The notes under the pieces are model-generated. The model searched no databases, was not told the origin of the DNA, and saw nothing but the letters and a program-made list of their open reading frames with translations. From assembly GCF_029960785.1 (NCBI RefSeq), contig NZ_JASBQE010000014.1, positions 1 to 64,000 of the forward strand: DNA of 64,000 nt. The letters are read 5' to 3'. The position numbers were made by a program, and so were the translations under genes. Shown piece by piece: positions 45,301-59,100 of the stretch (its first letter is position 1; every line of letters starts with the position of its first letter). This DNA comes from Polyangium sp. 15x6. GTDB lineage: Bacteria > Myxococcota_A > Polyangia > Polyangiales > Polyangiaceae.

Positions 45301-47186
45301 GCGATCTCGCCCTGGCTATGCCCGATGACGGCGTCCGGCTCGATGCCGAGCGAGCGCCACAAGGCGGCGAGGGATACCATCACGGCGAACAGGACGGGCT
45401 GGAGGACATCCATCCGATCCATCGATGGCGCCCCAGCCTCGCCGCGCAGGACCTGCTCGAGCGACCAATCGACATGCGGGGCGAGGGCACGCTCGCACGC
45501 CTCGATGGACGCGCGGAAGACGTCGGACGCATCGAGGAGCGGCACCGCCATCCCGGCCCATTGCGATCCTTGCCCCGGGAACACGAATACGACCCTGCCC
45601 GAGCCCCTCACGCGCCCTTGCACGATCCGGCGGTCGGGCCGTCCGGTGGCGAGCGCGGCGAGCGCTTCTCGCGCGCTCTCGCGCTCTGTCGCCACGATCA
45701 CCGCGCGGTGTTCGAGGTGGGCGCGGGTCGTCGCGAGCGAAAATGCCACGTCCGCGAGGTCCAGCTCGGGATGCGACGCGAGGTGGCCGGCGAGCCTCTC
45801 CGCCTGCGTACGCAGCGCCCGCTCCGTCTTGCCCGAGAGGGGCAGGAGGAACGAGCGTGACGGCGCCGTGGCCGGAAGAGGCGCGGTCTCGTAGCCGAAC
45901 GGCGCCTCTTCGATGATCACGTGCGCATTCGTGCCGCTCACGCCGAAGGAGGACACACCCGCGCGGCGAGGCCGACCATTCCGTGTCCAGGAAACTGCAT
46001 CGGCGAGGACGCGCAAAGCTCCCGAGGACCAATCGATGTGCTGCGAGGGAGGATCAGTGTGCAACGTCCTCGGCAGGAGTTCGTGCTGCAAGGCGAGGAT
46101 CATCTTGATGACCCCACCCACGCCCGCGGCGGCCTGGGTATGGCCGATGTTCGACTTCAGCGTGCCGAGCCAGAGGGGCGCTTCGCTCGAATGGCTCCGC
46201 CCATAGACGCCAAGCAGCGCCTCGGCCTCGATGGGATCGCCGAGGGGCGTACCCGTCCCGTGGGCCTCGATGGCGTCGATGTCCCCGGGCGAGAGCTTCG
46301 CGGCCGCGAGCGCCTGACGGATGACGCGGCGCTGGGAAGGGCCATTGGGAGCCGTGAGGCCCTGGCTGCGTCCGTCTTGATTCAATGCGGAACCGCGGAC
46401 GAGCGCGAGGATGGGATGGTTGTTCCGGAGCGCGTCCGAGAGCCGCTCGAGGAGCAACATGCCCGCGCCCTCCCCCCACCCCGCGCCATTCGCGTCGGCC
46501 GAGAACGCGCGGCACCGCCCGTCCGGAGACAACGCCTTCATGCGAGCGAACACGAGCAGCGGCTCGGGCGTGGCGAACACCGTCGCGCCGCCCGCGAGGG
46601 CGAGGGAGCATTCGCCATTTCGCAGCGCCTGACAGGCGAGATGGATCGCCACGAGGGACGAGCTGCACGCCGTATCGACCGTCACCGTGGGCCCTTGCAG
46701 GCCGAACGTGTACGCGATCCGCCCCGAGGCGATCGCCGTCGACGTGCCCATCGCCGGATACGCGTCCTCGGCCTCGCGCGGGCCTGGCACGATGAGCTCG
46801 TAATCGTTGTAGCAAACGCCCACGAAGACGCCCGTCGGGCTCTCGTTCAGCGCGGTGGGGTCGATCCCGGCACGCTCGATCGCCTCCTGGCTCGTCTCGA
46901 GAAAAAGCCGCTGTTGCGGGTCCAGGTAAATGGCCTCGCGCGGGCTCAACCCGAAGAACCCGGGATCGAAGAGATCCGGTCGCGTGAGGAAGCCGCCCTC
47001 CCGCACGTAGATCTTGCCCCTCGCTTCGGGATCCGGGTCGTAGACCGCGTCGACGTCCCAGCCTCGGTCGGACGGGAACGGGCCGATGGCGTCCACGCCC
47101 TCGCGCACGAGCCGCCAGAGGTCCTCCGGGCTCTCGACGCCGCCCGGATAACGACAGCCGATCCCGATGATCGCAATGGGCTCGTT
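42342..47186 (-). other. PKS module 2D: KS-AT(methylmalonyl-like)-KR(A)-ACP
   Basis: KS about 4915-5340 with TACSSS, EAHGTGT and KSNIGH (class II). The AT at 5443-5735 has [14 protein letters not shown] and VDFASHC where methylmalonyl enzymes read YASH. Methylmalonyl is the default guess, with methoxymalonyl or ethylmalonyl as alternatives given the genes downstream. KR about 5863-6320 has GGTGALG near 6091 and GVWGSA (A type). ACP GLDSLM has Ser near 6405. The docking tail follows. Predicted: a beta-hydroxy next to a branched carbon. Confidence 0.87.
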
Positions 47187-50100
47187 TTCAATCGTCGTCC
47201 CCGCGGTGGACGGCGCGACGACGGGGGCGACGGCCTCTTCTTCGCCCAGGATCTCCGAGCGGAGCAGCTTCGCGAGGGCCGTGGGCGTCGGGTGATCGAA
47301 GAGCAGCGTGGCCGGCAGGCGAAGCCCCGTCTCCGCGCCGAGGCGATTGCGGAGCTCGATGGCCATCAGCGAGTCGAGCCCGAGGTCTTGAAGCGGGCGC
47401 TCCGGATCGACAGCCTGGCTCTTCGCGCCGAGGACAGCCGCCGCCTCCTTCCGCACGAGCTCGACGAGGACGCGCTCGCGCTCCGGCTCCGGCAACGAAA
47501 CGAGGCGCTGCTTGATCGCCGTGGGGGCTGCCGAGGTCTCGGACGCGGCATGACGACGCGGAGCCGTGCGCACGAGGCCCTTCAACATCTCCGGAACCGC
47601 GTCGGCTTGCGCGCCGCTCGTGGAGACCTCGATGTGCGCGCCGACGACGAGAGGCGCGTCCCAGTCGAGGGCCGCGTCGAACAGGGCGAGCCCCTCTTCC
47701 CTGGAGAGAAGCGAGAAGCCCCGCTTTCGCATGCGCTCGCGATCGGCCACGGAGAGCCGAGCCGCCATGCCGCCCTCCGCCCACGGTCCATATGCGAGGG
47801 AGACGGCCTTTCGCCCGGAGGCCCGCCGTCGCGCGGCGAGCGCGTCGAGGAAGGCGTTCGCCGCTGCATAACTCGCTTGCCCGGCATTCCCGAGGAGCCC
47901 GGTGAGCGACGAGAAGACGACGAACGCGGAGAGATCGAGCCCGAGCGTCAGCTCGTGCAGGGCGAGAGCGGCGTCGACCTTCGGGCGCAGGACGCGGCTC
48001 GTGCGCTCCGGCGTCAGGGAGAGAAGCACGCCGTCGTCGAGCACCCCGGCGGTATGGATGACCGCGGTGAGAGGATGCTCGTCCGGCATTCCGTCGAGGA
48101 GCGCCTTCAATGCGTCACGATCGGAGACGTCGCAAGCGACGATCGTGACGACGGCGCCGGCGGCGCGAAGGGCCTCGAGCAGCGCATCGGCGCCCGCGGC
48201 CTCCGGGCCTCGTTGCGATACGAGCAGGAGGCGGTCGACGCCGCGTTTTTCCACGAGATGACGGGCGACCTCGGCCCCGAGCGCGCCCGTGCCGCCGGTC
48301 ACCAGCACCGTGCCGCCGGGCGGGAAGGTGATGGACTCGAGGTCGCGCGGGACGCTCGCGCGGGCGAGGCGCGGGACCCGTACCGTGCCATCGCGCAGGA
48401 CGAACTCGACCTCGCCGGTGGAGAGCGCGGCTGGCAAGGCGAGCAGGGACGGCTCGCTCTCATCGATGTCGACGACCACGAGCTCGCGATCGGGGTGCTC
48501 GATCCGCGCGGTCCTGACGAGCCCCCAGAGCGGGGCATGCGCGAGGTCGAGCACGTCCTCGTCGGGCCGCGTGGCGACGGCGCGTTTCGTCAGGATCACG
48601 AGCGCGTGCGTCGAGAGGCGCGCGTCGGCGAGGATCGTTTGGAGCCACGCGACGGCGCGGTGGGTCGCGGCGTGGGCCTCGCCGGCGACGTCGCCGCCCG
48701 CGTCTGGCCGGGTCTCGGCGCAGAGCAGGAGGACCCTCGGTACGTCGCCTCCCTGGTCGAGGGCAGCGCCGAGCGAATCGAGGTCGGCGTAACGCGAGAC
48801 GTGATCGAACGCGCGCGATAGCCGCGCCTGTTCTGCAATGCAGGCCTCGCCGAGCAGCGCGATCGAGGCCGGAGCCTGGCGCGGCGGCTGCGCCGGAGTC
48901 GGGGGCTCGACCCAGGAGACGACGAAGAGGTCTCGGTTCGTCGCTCCGGCGAGGAGACGCTCTTCTGGCGCGCGGCGATTCGTGAAGCCGTCGATGTGGG
49001 CGACGGGCTTGCCTTCGGCGTCCCAGAACGTGAGATCCGCGCGACAAACCTCCGCCTCGACGGGGTTTTCGGTGAGGATCGCGTGCTCGACCCACGCCGG
49101 CACGACGCGGCGTCCGTACCAGACGAACCGATCGACGGCGAAAGGCAACCGCGTGACGCTCCGCCCCTGGGCGACTTCTCCCGCGCTACGTGTCCCGATC
49201 CATTGCGCGAACGCGAACCCATTGTCGACGAGGCCTCCGGGCAGGGGCGCGTCGTCGCTCGGGATGCCGTCGGGGGCCTCGAACCGGCCGAGGCCGACCC
49301 GGTCGCGCGTGGTGTGGAGCTTTTGGAGCCACCACCATCGCGCGCCGAACTCGACGCCGGCCGCGCGGAGCATCGTGTCGAGCCGGGAGACCTCGTCGGG
49401 TGTGGCGTCGGCGGGCGGCGGCGACAGGTTCGCGCGCGGCGACACGGCGCTCGGGGCGACGGGGGCGAGGACGGCGGTGACGTGCGTCGTCCATTCGTCG
49501 TCCTTTCGGGTGCACACGACGACCGAGAAGCCCGGAGCGCCTCCGCCGAGACGCGTGAGCTGGACGTGCAGCGTCGCGTGCTCGCTCGCGTGTGCGAAGG
49601 CGAGGACCCTCGCGAAATGGACCTGTCGCAGCTCGATGGCCTGGTCGGGATAGTGGGCCTCCGCGATGGCCAGCAGGATGGTCAGGTAAAACGCGCCGGC
49701 GATGACGATGCGGCCATACACGACGTGATCGGCCAGGTACGGCTGCACGCCCGGCCCGACGTCGACGGTATGGAGGACGGAGCCGTCGGGGAGGTCGACG
49801 CGAGTGCCCGAGAGAGGATATCGGCCCGCGGCCGATCCGAGGCTCGTGAGCCCGCCCCGGGGCCTGTCGATCCAGTGGCGCTCGCGCTGAAACGCATACG
49901 TCGGGAGGGTGACGCGTCGCCGTGAGATTGGCGCGAAAAACGCCTCCCAGTCGACGGCGTGGCCGTGGGCGAAGAGGCCGGCGAGCGCAGCGACGAGCGA
50001 ACGTGTCTCGGCGTTGTCCTTGCGGAGCGCCGGGACGAACGTGGCCCGCACGCCAGCGCCGTCGGACAGGCAATCCGGACCGAGCCCACACAGGACGCCG

Positions 50101-53100
50101 CGCGGGCCGAGCTCGAGGAAACTCGAGACGCCCTCGGCCTCGAGGGTTCGCATGCCGTCGAGCCATCGGACGGCATGGCGCACGTGACGAACCCAGTATT
50201 CGGGGCTCGTGAGCTCCTCCTCGGTGGCTCGTTTGCCCGTGACGTCGGAGATGATGGGGAGGTTCGGCGGCGCGAGGCGGATCCCCTCCACGACGCGCCG
50301 GAACGCGTCGAGCATGGGGGCAATCCTCGGGGAGTGGAACGCGTGGGAGACGGCGAGGCGCGTGGCCTTGCGTCCCAGGGCGGTCACCTTTGCAGCGACG
50401 GCGAGCACCGCGTCTTCGTCGCCCGCGACGACGGTGGCGAGGGGACCATTGAGCGAAGCGATGTCGACGCGCCCCGGATGCTCCGCGATCCACGGGAGGA
50501 CCTCGGCCTCGGAGGCCTGCAAGGAGACCATCGCGCCGCCGGGAGGGAGCTCTTGCATGAGCCTGGCGCGGGCGGCGACGAGGGTGCAGGCGTCTCCGAG
50601 CGTCATGACGGACGCGACGTGCGCCGCGACGATCTCGCCGATGGAGTGACCAAAAAGGACGTCGGGTCGGAGGCCCCAGGAGGTGACGAGCGCGTGGAGG
50701 GCGACCTCGATGGCGAAGAGGGCCGGCTGCGTATAGAGGGTTTGATCGAGCAGCGCCGCGTCGGCGGAGCCTTCGGGGGCGAACATCACGTCGAGGAGCG
50801 GACGGTCGAGCGAGGTATCGAAATGCGCGCAGCAGGCTTCGAGCGCGTCTCGGAAAACGGGATGCACCTCGGCGAGCTGCTTGCCCATGCGGGGGTGCTG
50901 GCTGCCCTGGCCCGTGAAGAGGAACACGAGCTTGCGTGGCTTTCGATGCTCCCCGAACATCACGCCCGCCGGGCGCTCGGCGCGCGCGAGGGCTCCGAGC
51001 GACTCGACGAGGGCGCTCGGCTGGTCCGCCACGATCACAGCGCGGTGCTCGAAATGGGTGCGGCTGTTCGCGAGAGAATGGGCGACGTCGGCGAGCGCGA
51101 GCTCCGGATGGGCCTCGACGTGCTCGCGGAGCCGCGCGGCCTGCTCCAGGAGCGCCCCTGGGGTCTTGCCCGAGAGCAGGAAGGGAAGCGGCTGCGGTGC
51201 CTTCGGGGACGCGGGCGCGACCGGGAGCTCCTCGGCCGGATACTCCTCCAGGATGACGTGCGCGTTGGTGCCGCTGAGGCCGAACGCAGAGACGGCGGCC
51301 CTGCGGGGACGCCCATCGGCGCGCCGCGGCCAGGGCGTGATGGTATCCACGACGCGGACCGGGAGAGATTCCCAGTCGATATGGGGGTTTCGCGGCGTCG
51401 TGTGGAGCGTGGGCGGCAGCGCACCGTATCGAAGCGCGGCGATCATTTTCACGACGCCCGTGATGCCCGCGGCGGACTCGAGGTGGCCGACGTTCGTCTT
51501 GACGGCGCCAAGGAGGAGCGGCGCCACCTTGGGGCGACCAGCTCCATAGACGGCGGAGAGCGCCTGGACCTCGATGGGATCGCCGAGCGACGTACCGGTG
51601 CCGTGGCATTCCACGACGTCGACGTCCGTGGGTGCGAGGCGAGCGTCGTCCAGCGCGGCCCGCAGCACTTTCTGCTGCGAGGTCCCGTTCGGCGCCGTGA
51701 TGCCGCTGCTCGCGCCGTCATGATTGACCGCGCTGCCGCGAAGAACGGCGAGGATGTTCCTCCCGTGCCGTCGCGCGTCCGCGAGGCGCTCGAGCGCGAG
51801 GACGACGACGCCCTCGCCGCGGCCATAACCATCCGCGGCCGCAGAGAACGTCTTCGAGCGGCCGTCGGGCGCGAGCGCGCGTGTACGGGAGAGAAGAACG
51901 AACGGCTCGGGCGCGGCGATCACCTGCACGCCGGCCGCGAGCGCGGTGTCGCATTCACCATTCCGCAGCGCTCGGCAGGCGAGGTGGAGCGCGACGAGGG
52001 AGGACGAGCACGCGGTGTCCACCGACAACGCGGGCCCCTGCAAGCCGAGGGTGAACGCGACGCGGCCGGCGGCGAAGCTCGCATGCGTCCCGAGGACGGT
52101 GTAGGCCTCCGCGTCGGAAGCGCCTGCCTGGAGCAGACCGTAATCGCCGGCTCCGATGCCGACGAAGACGCCGGTCTTCGAGTCCTTCAGATCGCCTGGC
52201 CTCCGCCCCGCGTCCTCGAGCGCCTGCCACGAGGCTTCGAGCAGGAGCCGGTGCTGCGGGTCGATGTTCTTCGCCTCGCGCGGGCTGATCCCGAAGAACG
52301 AGGCATCGAACTGGTCGACCCGGTCGAGCAGCGCGGCCTCCCGGACGTAGCTCTTCCCGCTCTGCTCCGGGTTTGGATCGTAAAACGCCGTGACGTCCCA
52401 GCGATCGGCGGGGATCTCCACGACGGCGTCGTTCCCCGCGGCGAGGAAGCGGAAAAACGTCGAGAGGTCCACGCCGCCGCCCGGCAGGCGGAGCCCGATC
52501 CCGACGACCGCAATGGGCTCGTCGCTGGCGGTCGAGGCCGTCTCTGCGGTCGCATCCACGGTGACCGGGGTCGTTCGTCCGAGCAACGCGGCGAGACCAT
52601 CCAGCAGAAAGACGGCGACGTGACGGGGAGACGGATGATCGAACGTCAACGTGACGGGAAGCGGAAGGCCCGTGACCAGCCTGAGCCTGCGTCGCAGCTC
52701 GACGGCCATGAGCGAGTCGACGCCGAGGTCCATGAAGCCGGCGCGCGCATCGAGGCCCTCCGCGTCGGCGTGACCGAGGACGGCCGCCGTCTCGGCGAGC
52801 ACCAGGCGGACCAGATGCTCGACGCGCTCATCCGTGGGCAGCGGACGGAGCGCCGCGCAGAGAGCTGACGACTCGTCGCTCGCGTCCCCGCGCGCAGGCT
52901 CCGTCGCGAGTGCTGCGCGCGCGTCGGGCAGATCGTCGAGCCATGCGCGCGTACGCGCGGCGGCGAGGAGCGGCGCGAACACCGGCCAGTCGATGTCGGC
53001 CACCGTGACGGTTGCGTCCTCCGAGCGGAGCGCCCGATCGAGGCAGAGGAGCGCGAGCGGCGGCGCGAGCGGCCGCACTCCGCGGCGTTCCATGAAGCTC

Positions 53101-56100
53101 CGCGCGGCCTCGTCGGACGCCATCCCGCCCCCGTCCCACATCCCCCAGGCGATGGACGTTCCGGCCAAACCTCGCTGGCGACGGTGCTCCATCAAGGCGT
53201 CGAGGAATGCGTTCGCCGCGGCGTACACGGCCTGATGCGCGCTCCCCCATACACCGGCGATCGAGGAGAACACGACGAAGGCATCGAGCGGCCTGTGTGA
53301 GAGGAGCTCGTGCAGGTGCCATGCGCCCGCGGCCTTGCCGGAGATGACGCTCGCGAGATCCGCTGGCTCGACGGACGAGAACGGCGAGAGCTGCACGACC
53401 CCGGCCGCGTGGAAGACGGCGCGGATCGGCGACCCCGCGGCGTCGAGCCCTTCGACGAGCTTCGCCACCGACGCACGATTGGCGACGTCGCACGCAGCCA
53501 CGGTCACGCGCGCGCCGAGCGCACCGAGCTCCGCCGAAAGCTCCGCCGCTCCCGGAGCCTCTCCCCCGCGGCGGCTCGTGAGCACGATGTGCGTCGCTCC
53601 ACGCTTCGCGAGCCAGCGCGCCACCTCGGCGCCGAGCGCGCCCGTGCCGCCGGTGATGAGGATCGTCCCTCGAGGCTCATACGACGGGCGGTTCGCGTCG
53701 TCCTCGCGCGACGCGCGCGTGATCCGACGCACATACCGGCCGCTCGATCGCAAGGCGATCTCCGTCTCGCCGTTCTGCGAGACAAACGCCCCCGCGAGCC
53801 GCGCGCGCCCCCTCGCGTCGAGCGGACCCACCACGTCCACGAGCCCACCCCAGCGCTCGGGATGCTCGAGACCGAAGACGCGCCCGAGCCCCCACGAGAG
53901 AGCTCCGAGCGGGCGCTCGCATCGATCCGAGCGCCCCACGCGGACCGCGCCCGAGGTGACGATCCATAGGGGCGCCTGCACGCTCACGTCGAGGAGCGCC
54001 TGCGCGAGCGCGAGCGTCCTGACAAACCCACGCGGGATCGTCGCCTGCCCATCGAGGGGCGCCTCGTCGAGGCTCGCGAGCGACACGACGCCGGCGAGCG
54101 CGACGCCCCTGGAGACCGCCTCCGTGATGCGCGCGCCGAGCGTTCGGCGATCCACGTCGCCGTCCCCGAGGACCACGCGGACCACCTCACCCCCATGCTC
54201 GCGGAGCGCGTGCTCCACCGCCTCGGCGAGGGAGGAGCGCGCGTCTTCGTCCCCCACGACCACGAGCCACGTCCCTCGTGTCTCGCTCGGGCCGCTGTCG
54301 GGCAGCGGTCGCCACGTCACGTGGTACCGAAGCGCGAGCGCCGCCTCCGTCTCCGCCTGCGTACGGCGCCATCGCCGCAGCGACGGCAACGCGGCCGCGA
54401 TCGACGCCCGCTGCGTGGCCTCGTCGACCCCCAGCAAGGCCTGCACATCCTCGGCGTCCTCGCTCTCGACGGCATTCCAGAAGCGCGCCTCGACAGCGGG
54501 GCGTTCCCCGACGCCCGATGCGAGCGCGCGCGACGGTGCGGGGAGCCAGTATCGTTCATGCTGAAAGGCGTACGTCGGGAGCGCGACGCGGCGCGGCGCA
54601 TGCGGCGCGAAGAAGGCCTGCCAGTCGACGGGGTTTCCGCGCGCGAAGATCCCTCCGAGCGCTGCAGCGAGCGTACGCGTCTCCGGCGTGTCCCGGCGAA
54701 GCGCCGGGAAAAACGCGGCGTGCTCGCCGTCGAGCAGGCAATCCGGACCGAGGCCGGAGAGGGTCCCTCTCGGCCCGAGCTCGAGGAAACTCGTGACGCC
54801 GGCCGCTTCGAGCAGCCGCATCCCGTCGAGCCAACGGACGACCTGGCGGACGTGACGAACCCAGTACTCGGGGTTGCAGAGCTCCTCGTCGGTCGCGAGC
54901 TTGCCCGTCACGTTGGAGACGATCGGGATGGAAGGCCGATTCGCGCGCACGCCCTGGAGAACGCGGCGAAACGCGTCCAGCATCGGGACGATGCGCGGCG
55001 AATGAAACGCGTGGGAGACGACGAGGCGCGTCGTTTTTCGCCCGAGGGCGGCCGCTCTTCCGGCGACGGCCATCACGGCGCCCTCGTCGCCTGCGATCAC
55101 CGTGGAGGTCGGACCATTGAGCGCGGCGATGTCGACACGACCACCGTCCCCCTCGAGCCAGGGCACCACCTCGGCCTCGGACGCCTGCAGCGCGACCATG
55201 GCGCCGCCGGCGGGAAGCTCCTGCATGAGCCGACCCCGCGCCGCAACGATCGTGCATGCGTCCTCGAGCGAAAAAACGCCCGCGACGTGGGCGGCGGCGA
55301 GCTCGCCGATCGAATGGCCCGAAAGTACGTCCGGACGAACGCCGCACGAAGAAACGAGCCTGTAGAGCGCGACCTCGACGGCGAACAGCGCAGGCTGGGC
55401 ATATGCGGTCCGATCGAGCAACGCGGCGTCCGCGGAGCCCTCCGGCGCGAAGAGCACCTCGCGCAGCGGACGGTCGAGGCCCCTGTCGAAGAAAGCCGCG
55501 CACGCGTCGAACGCGTCACGGAACACCGGGTACGCCTCATGGAGCAGCTTGCCCATGCCCGGGTGCTGGCTCCCCTGCCCCGTGAAGAGGACGGCGAGCT
55601 TCCCCGTCTTCCGGTTGTCTCCGAACGTGATGCCTGCCGGCCGCTCCCCGCGAGCGAGGGCTCCGAGCGTGCCGACGAGCGCGCCCCGGTCCTCGGCCAC
55701 CACCGCGGCCCGGTACACGAAATGCGTGCGGCTGTTCGCCAGCGAATGGGCGACGTCGAGGAGCTCCTCGTCCTGTCGTGTCGCGAGGTGCTCACCGAGC
55801 CTCGCCGCCTGCGCACGCAGGGCCTCGACGCTCGCGCCGGAGATCAAGAAAGGAAGCGACGCCGGCGCCGTGACGGACGCGCGCGCGGGCGCGTCTTCGG
55901 CGGGAGGTTCTTCCAGGATGACGTGGGCGTTCGTGCCGCTAAGGCCGAACGCCGAGACGGAGGCCCTGCGAGGACCACCCTCGCTGCGCCGCGGCCACGG
56001 TGTGAGGGCATCGGTCACGCGGACGGGGAGCGCATCCCATTCGATGTGAGGGTTGCGCGGCGTCGTGTGCAACGTCGGCGGGAGGGCCTCATGGCGCAAG

Positions 56101-59100
56101 GCCGCGAGGACCTTCGCGACGCCCGCGAGACCTGCGGCGGATTCGAGGTGACCGATGTTCGATTTGACCGCCCCGAGGAGGAGCGGCCGTTCCTTGGGAC
56201 GTCCCTGGCCATACACCGCGGAGATCGCCTGGACCTCGATCGGATCGCCGAGAGAGGTCCCCGTTCCGTGGCACTCCACGACATCGATGTCCGCGGGCGA
56301 GAGCCCGGCATCTTCGAGCGCGGCGCGGAGCACCTTCTGCTGGGAGGTGCCGTTCGGCGCGGTCAACGCGCTGCTCGCGCCGTCGTGATTCACTGCGCTC
56401 CCGCGGACGACCGCGAGGATGGTTCTGCCATGCTTGCGTGCGTCCGAGAGCCGCTCCAGGGCCAGGACCACGACGCCCTCGCCGCGCCCGTAGCCATTGG
56501 CGTTCGCGGAGAACGGCTTGCTGCGGCCGTCGGGCGCGAGCGCGCGCGTACGGGAGAGAAGAACGAACGGCTCGGGCGCCGCGATCACCTGCACGCCCGC
56601 GGCGAGCGCCACGTCGCACTCGCCGTGCCGCAGCGCACGGCACGCGAGGTGGAGGGCCACGAGCGACGACGAGCACGCCGTGTCCACCGACAACGCAGGG
56701 CCCTGAAGCCCCAGGATGAACGCGATGCGTCCCGCGGCAAACGACGCGTGCGTCCCGAGCAGGGCGTGTGCGTCGGCGCTCCGCACGCCGTCCTGGAGTC
56801 GTTCGTATTCGCTCGGCCCCATCCCGACGAAGACGCCCGTCCGCGAATTTTTGAGGTCGAACGGCTTCACGCCGGCATCCTCCAGCGCTCGCCACGTGGC
56901 CTCGAGCAGGAGCCGGTGCTGAGGATCGAGGCTCTTCGCCTCGCGCGGGCTCACGCCGAAGAACGCCGCGTCGAACCGATCGACCCGATCGACGAACGCG
57001 GCCTCCTTCACGTAGCTCTTGCCGATCGCGTCCGGATCGGGATCGTAAAATCCTTCGAGGGACCACCGGTCCGTCGGGACCGACCCGATGGTGTCCTCGG
57101 CGCGCGACAGCACTTCGAAAAGGCTCGACAGATCGGCGCAGCCGCCTGGCAGGTCGAGGCCGACACCCACGATGGCGATCGGCTCGTCGTCCGCCCTGGG
57201 CGTTGCGCGGAGCTCTGGGACACCAACGAGCGCGGGGCGCGACTCTCCGAGCGCGTGCGATAGTTGGTCCAGCAAGAACCGCGCGACGTGATCCGGCGTC
57301 GGATGGTCGAACGCCAGCGTCGCGGGCAGACTCACTCCGGTCGCGCGACGCAGCCGCTGCCGAAGGCCGACCGCCATGAGCGAGTCGAGCCCGAGGTCCA
57401 TGAAGCCCGACATCGGGTCGAGCCGCTCCACGCTCTTGTGCCCGAGGACGATCGCCGTCTCCTTCAGCACCAGCGCGACGAGCCGCTCCTTGCGTTCTCG
57501 CTCTCCGACGGAGCGGAGCTCGAGCAAGAGATCACTCGCGCCGCTCGCGTTCGCGGGGGACGTCGAAGAGCGAGCCATCGCCGTCGACGCCTCGGGCATG
57601 TCCGCGAGAAGCGAGCGCGCACGCGCAGCCGCGAACCACGGAGCGAACCGCGCCCAATCGATGTCGGCGACCACGCCGGTGGACTCGCCATGCTCGAGCG
57701 CTCGTTGCAGCGCGCGTAACGCGTCGGCCGGCGCCATGGCCCGGAAGCCGCGGCGGCGGAGGTGCTCTTGCACGGATGCGTCGGCGGCCATGCCCGCGCC
57801 GCCCCACATGCCCCATGCGATCGACAGGCCAGGGAGGCCGCTCGCCACGCGGTGCTCGACGAGCGCATCGAGGAACGCGTTCGCGGCGGCATACGCGCAC
57901 TGATGGCCGTTCCCCAGGACACCGGCGACCGAAGAGAACACGACGAACGCGTCGAGTGGCGTCGCTGAGAGCGCCTCGTGCAGGTGCCACGCGCCCGCGG
58001 CCTTGCCCGCGACGATCTGCCGGAGCTCCTCCGCGTTCGTCTCTGCGAACGGCGTGTCGTGCGTGACGCCGGCCGCGTGGAAGACGGCGCGTATGGGCGT
58101 CTGCCCCGCGTCGAGACGTCGGACGAGCGCGTCGACCTCGGCGCGCTCCGCGACATCACAGGCAACGAGGGTAACCTTCGCGCCGAGCGCCTCGAGCTCC
58201 GCCCCGAGCTCGCGCGCGCCCGGGGTCTCCGCCCCGCGGCGGCTCGTGAGCACGATGTGCTCTGCGCCGAGCCTCGCGAGCCACCGGCCGATCTCACCTC
58301 CGATCGCGCCGGTCCCTCCCGTGATCAGGACCGTGCCACGCGGACGGAACGCCGGCCTCTCCGCCTCGTCCTCGCGAGGCGCGCGGCGGAGCCGGCACGC
58401 ATAGGTTGCGCCCGGACGCGCGGCGATCTGATCCTCGCCTCCGCTGCCGAACAACGCAGCCACGAGGCGCGCGCGCCCAGGGGCGTCGAGCGTGCCGGCG
58501 ATGTCGACGAGCCCTCCCCAGCGCTCGGGATGTTCCAGGGCAAACACGCGCCCGAGCCCCCACGAGAGGGCCTGCACCGGGTGCGCCAGCCGATCCGATC
58601 GGCCAATACTCACAGCCCCGCTCGTCACCAGAAAGAGCGGCGCTTCGAGTGCGATGTCTCCGAGCGCCTGTGCGAGGGCGAGCGCACGGATCGCCCCGAG
58701 CGGCAAGGCTGCCTCGCCGAACGCAGGCCGCTCGTCGAGCGAGAGCAGAGAAAACACCGCCCTCGGCGGCGCCGCGCCGGACGCGCCCACGCGCAGGCTC
58801 GCGGCGATCCGCTCGCGATCCGCATCCGCGTCGGAGAGCACGACGCTCTCGACACGAACGCCCTGCTCCTCCAGCGCTTCACGAAGGCTCGTTTCGACGG
58901 GACACGCACGTTCGCGCTCCCCCAGGACGAGCCAGCACGTGCCGCCCGAGGCCCGCACCTCCGGGACCTCCAGGGGCTTCCATTCGATCTGATACCGGAG
59001 GGAATCGATCGCAGACCGCTCGCGGAGCTTCCGCCGCCACCTCGACAGCACGGAGACCGCCGTGCCGAGCGCCGAGCGCTCCCCGTCGTCGCCCACGCCG

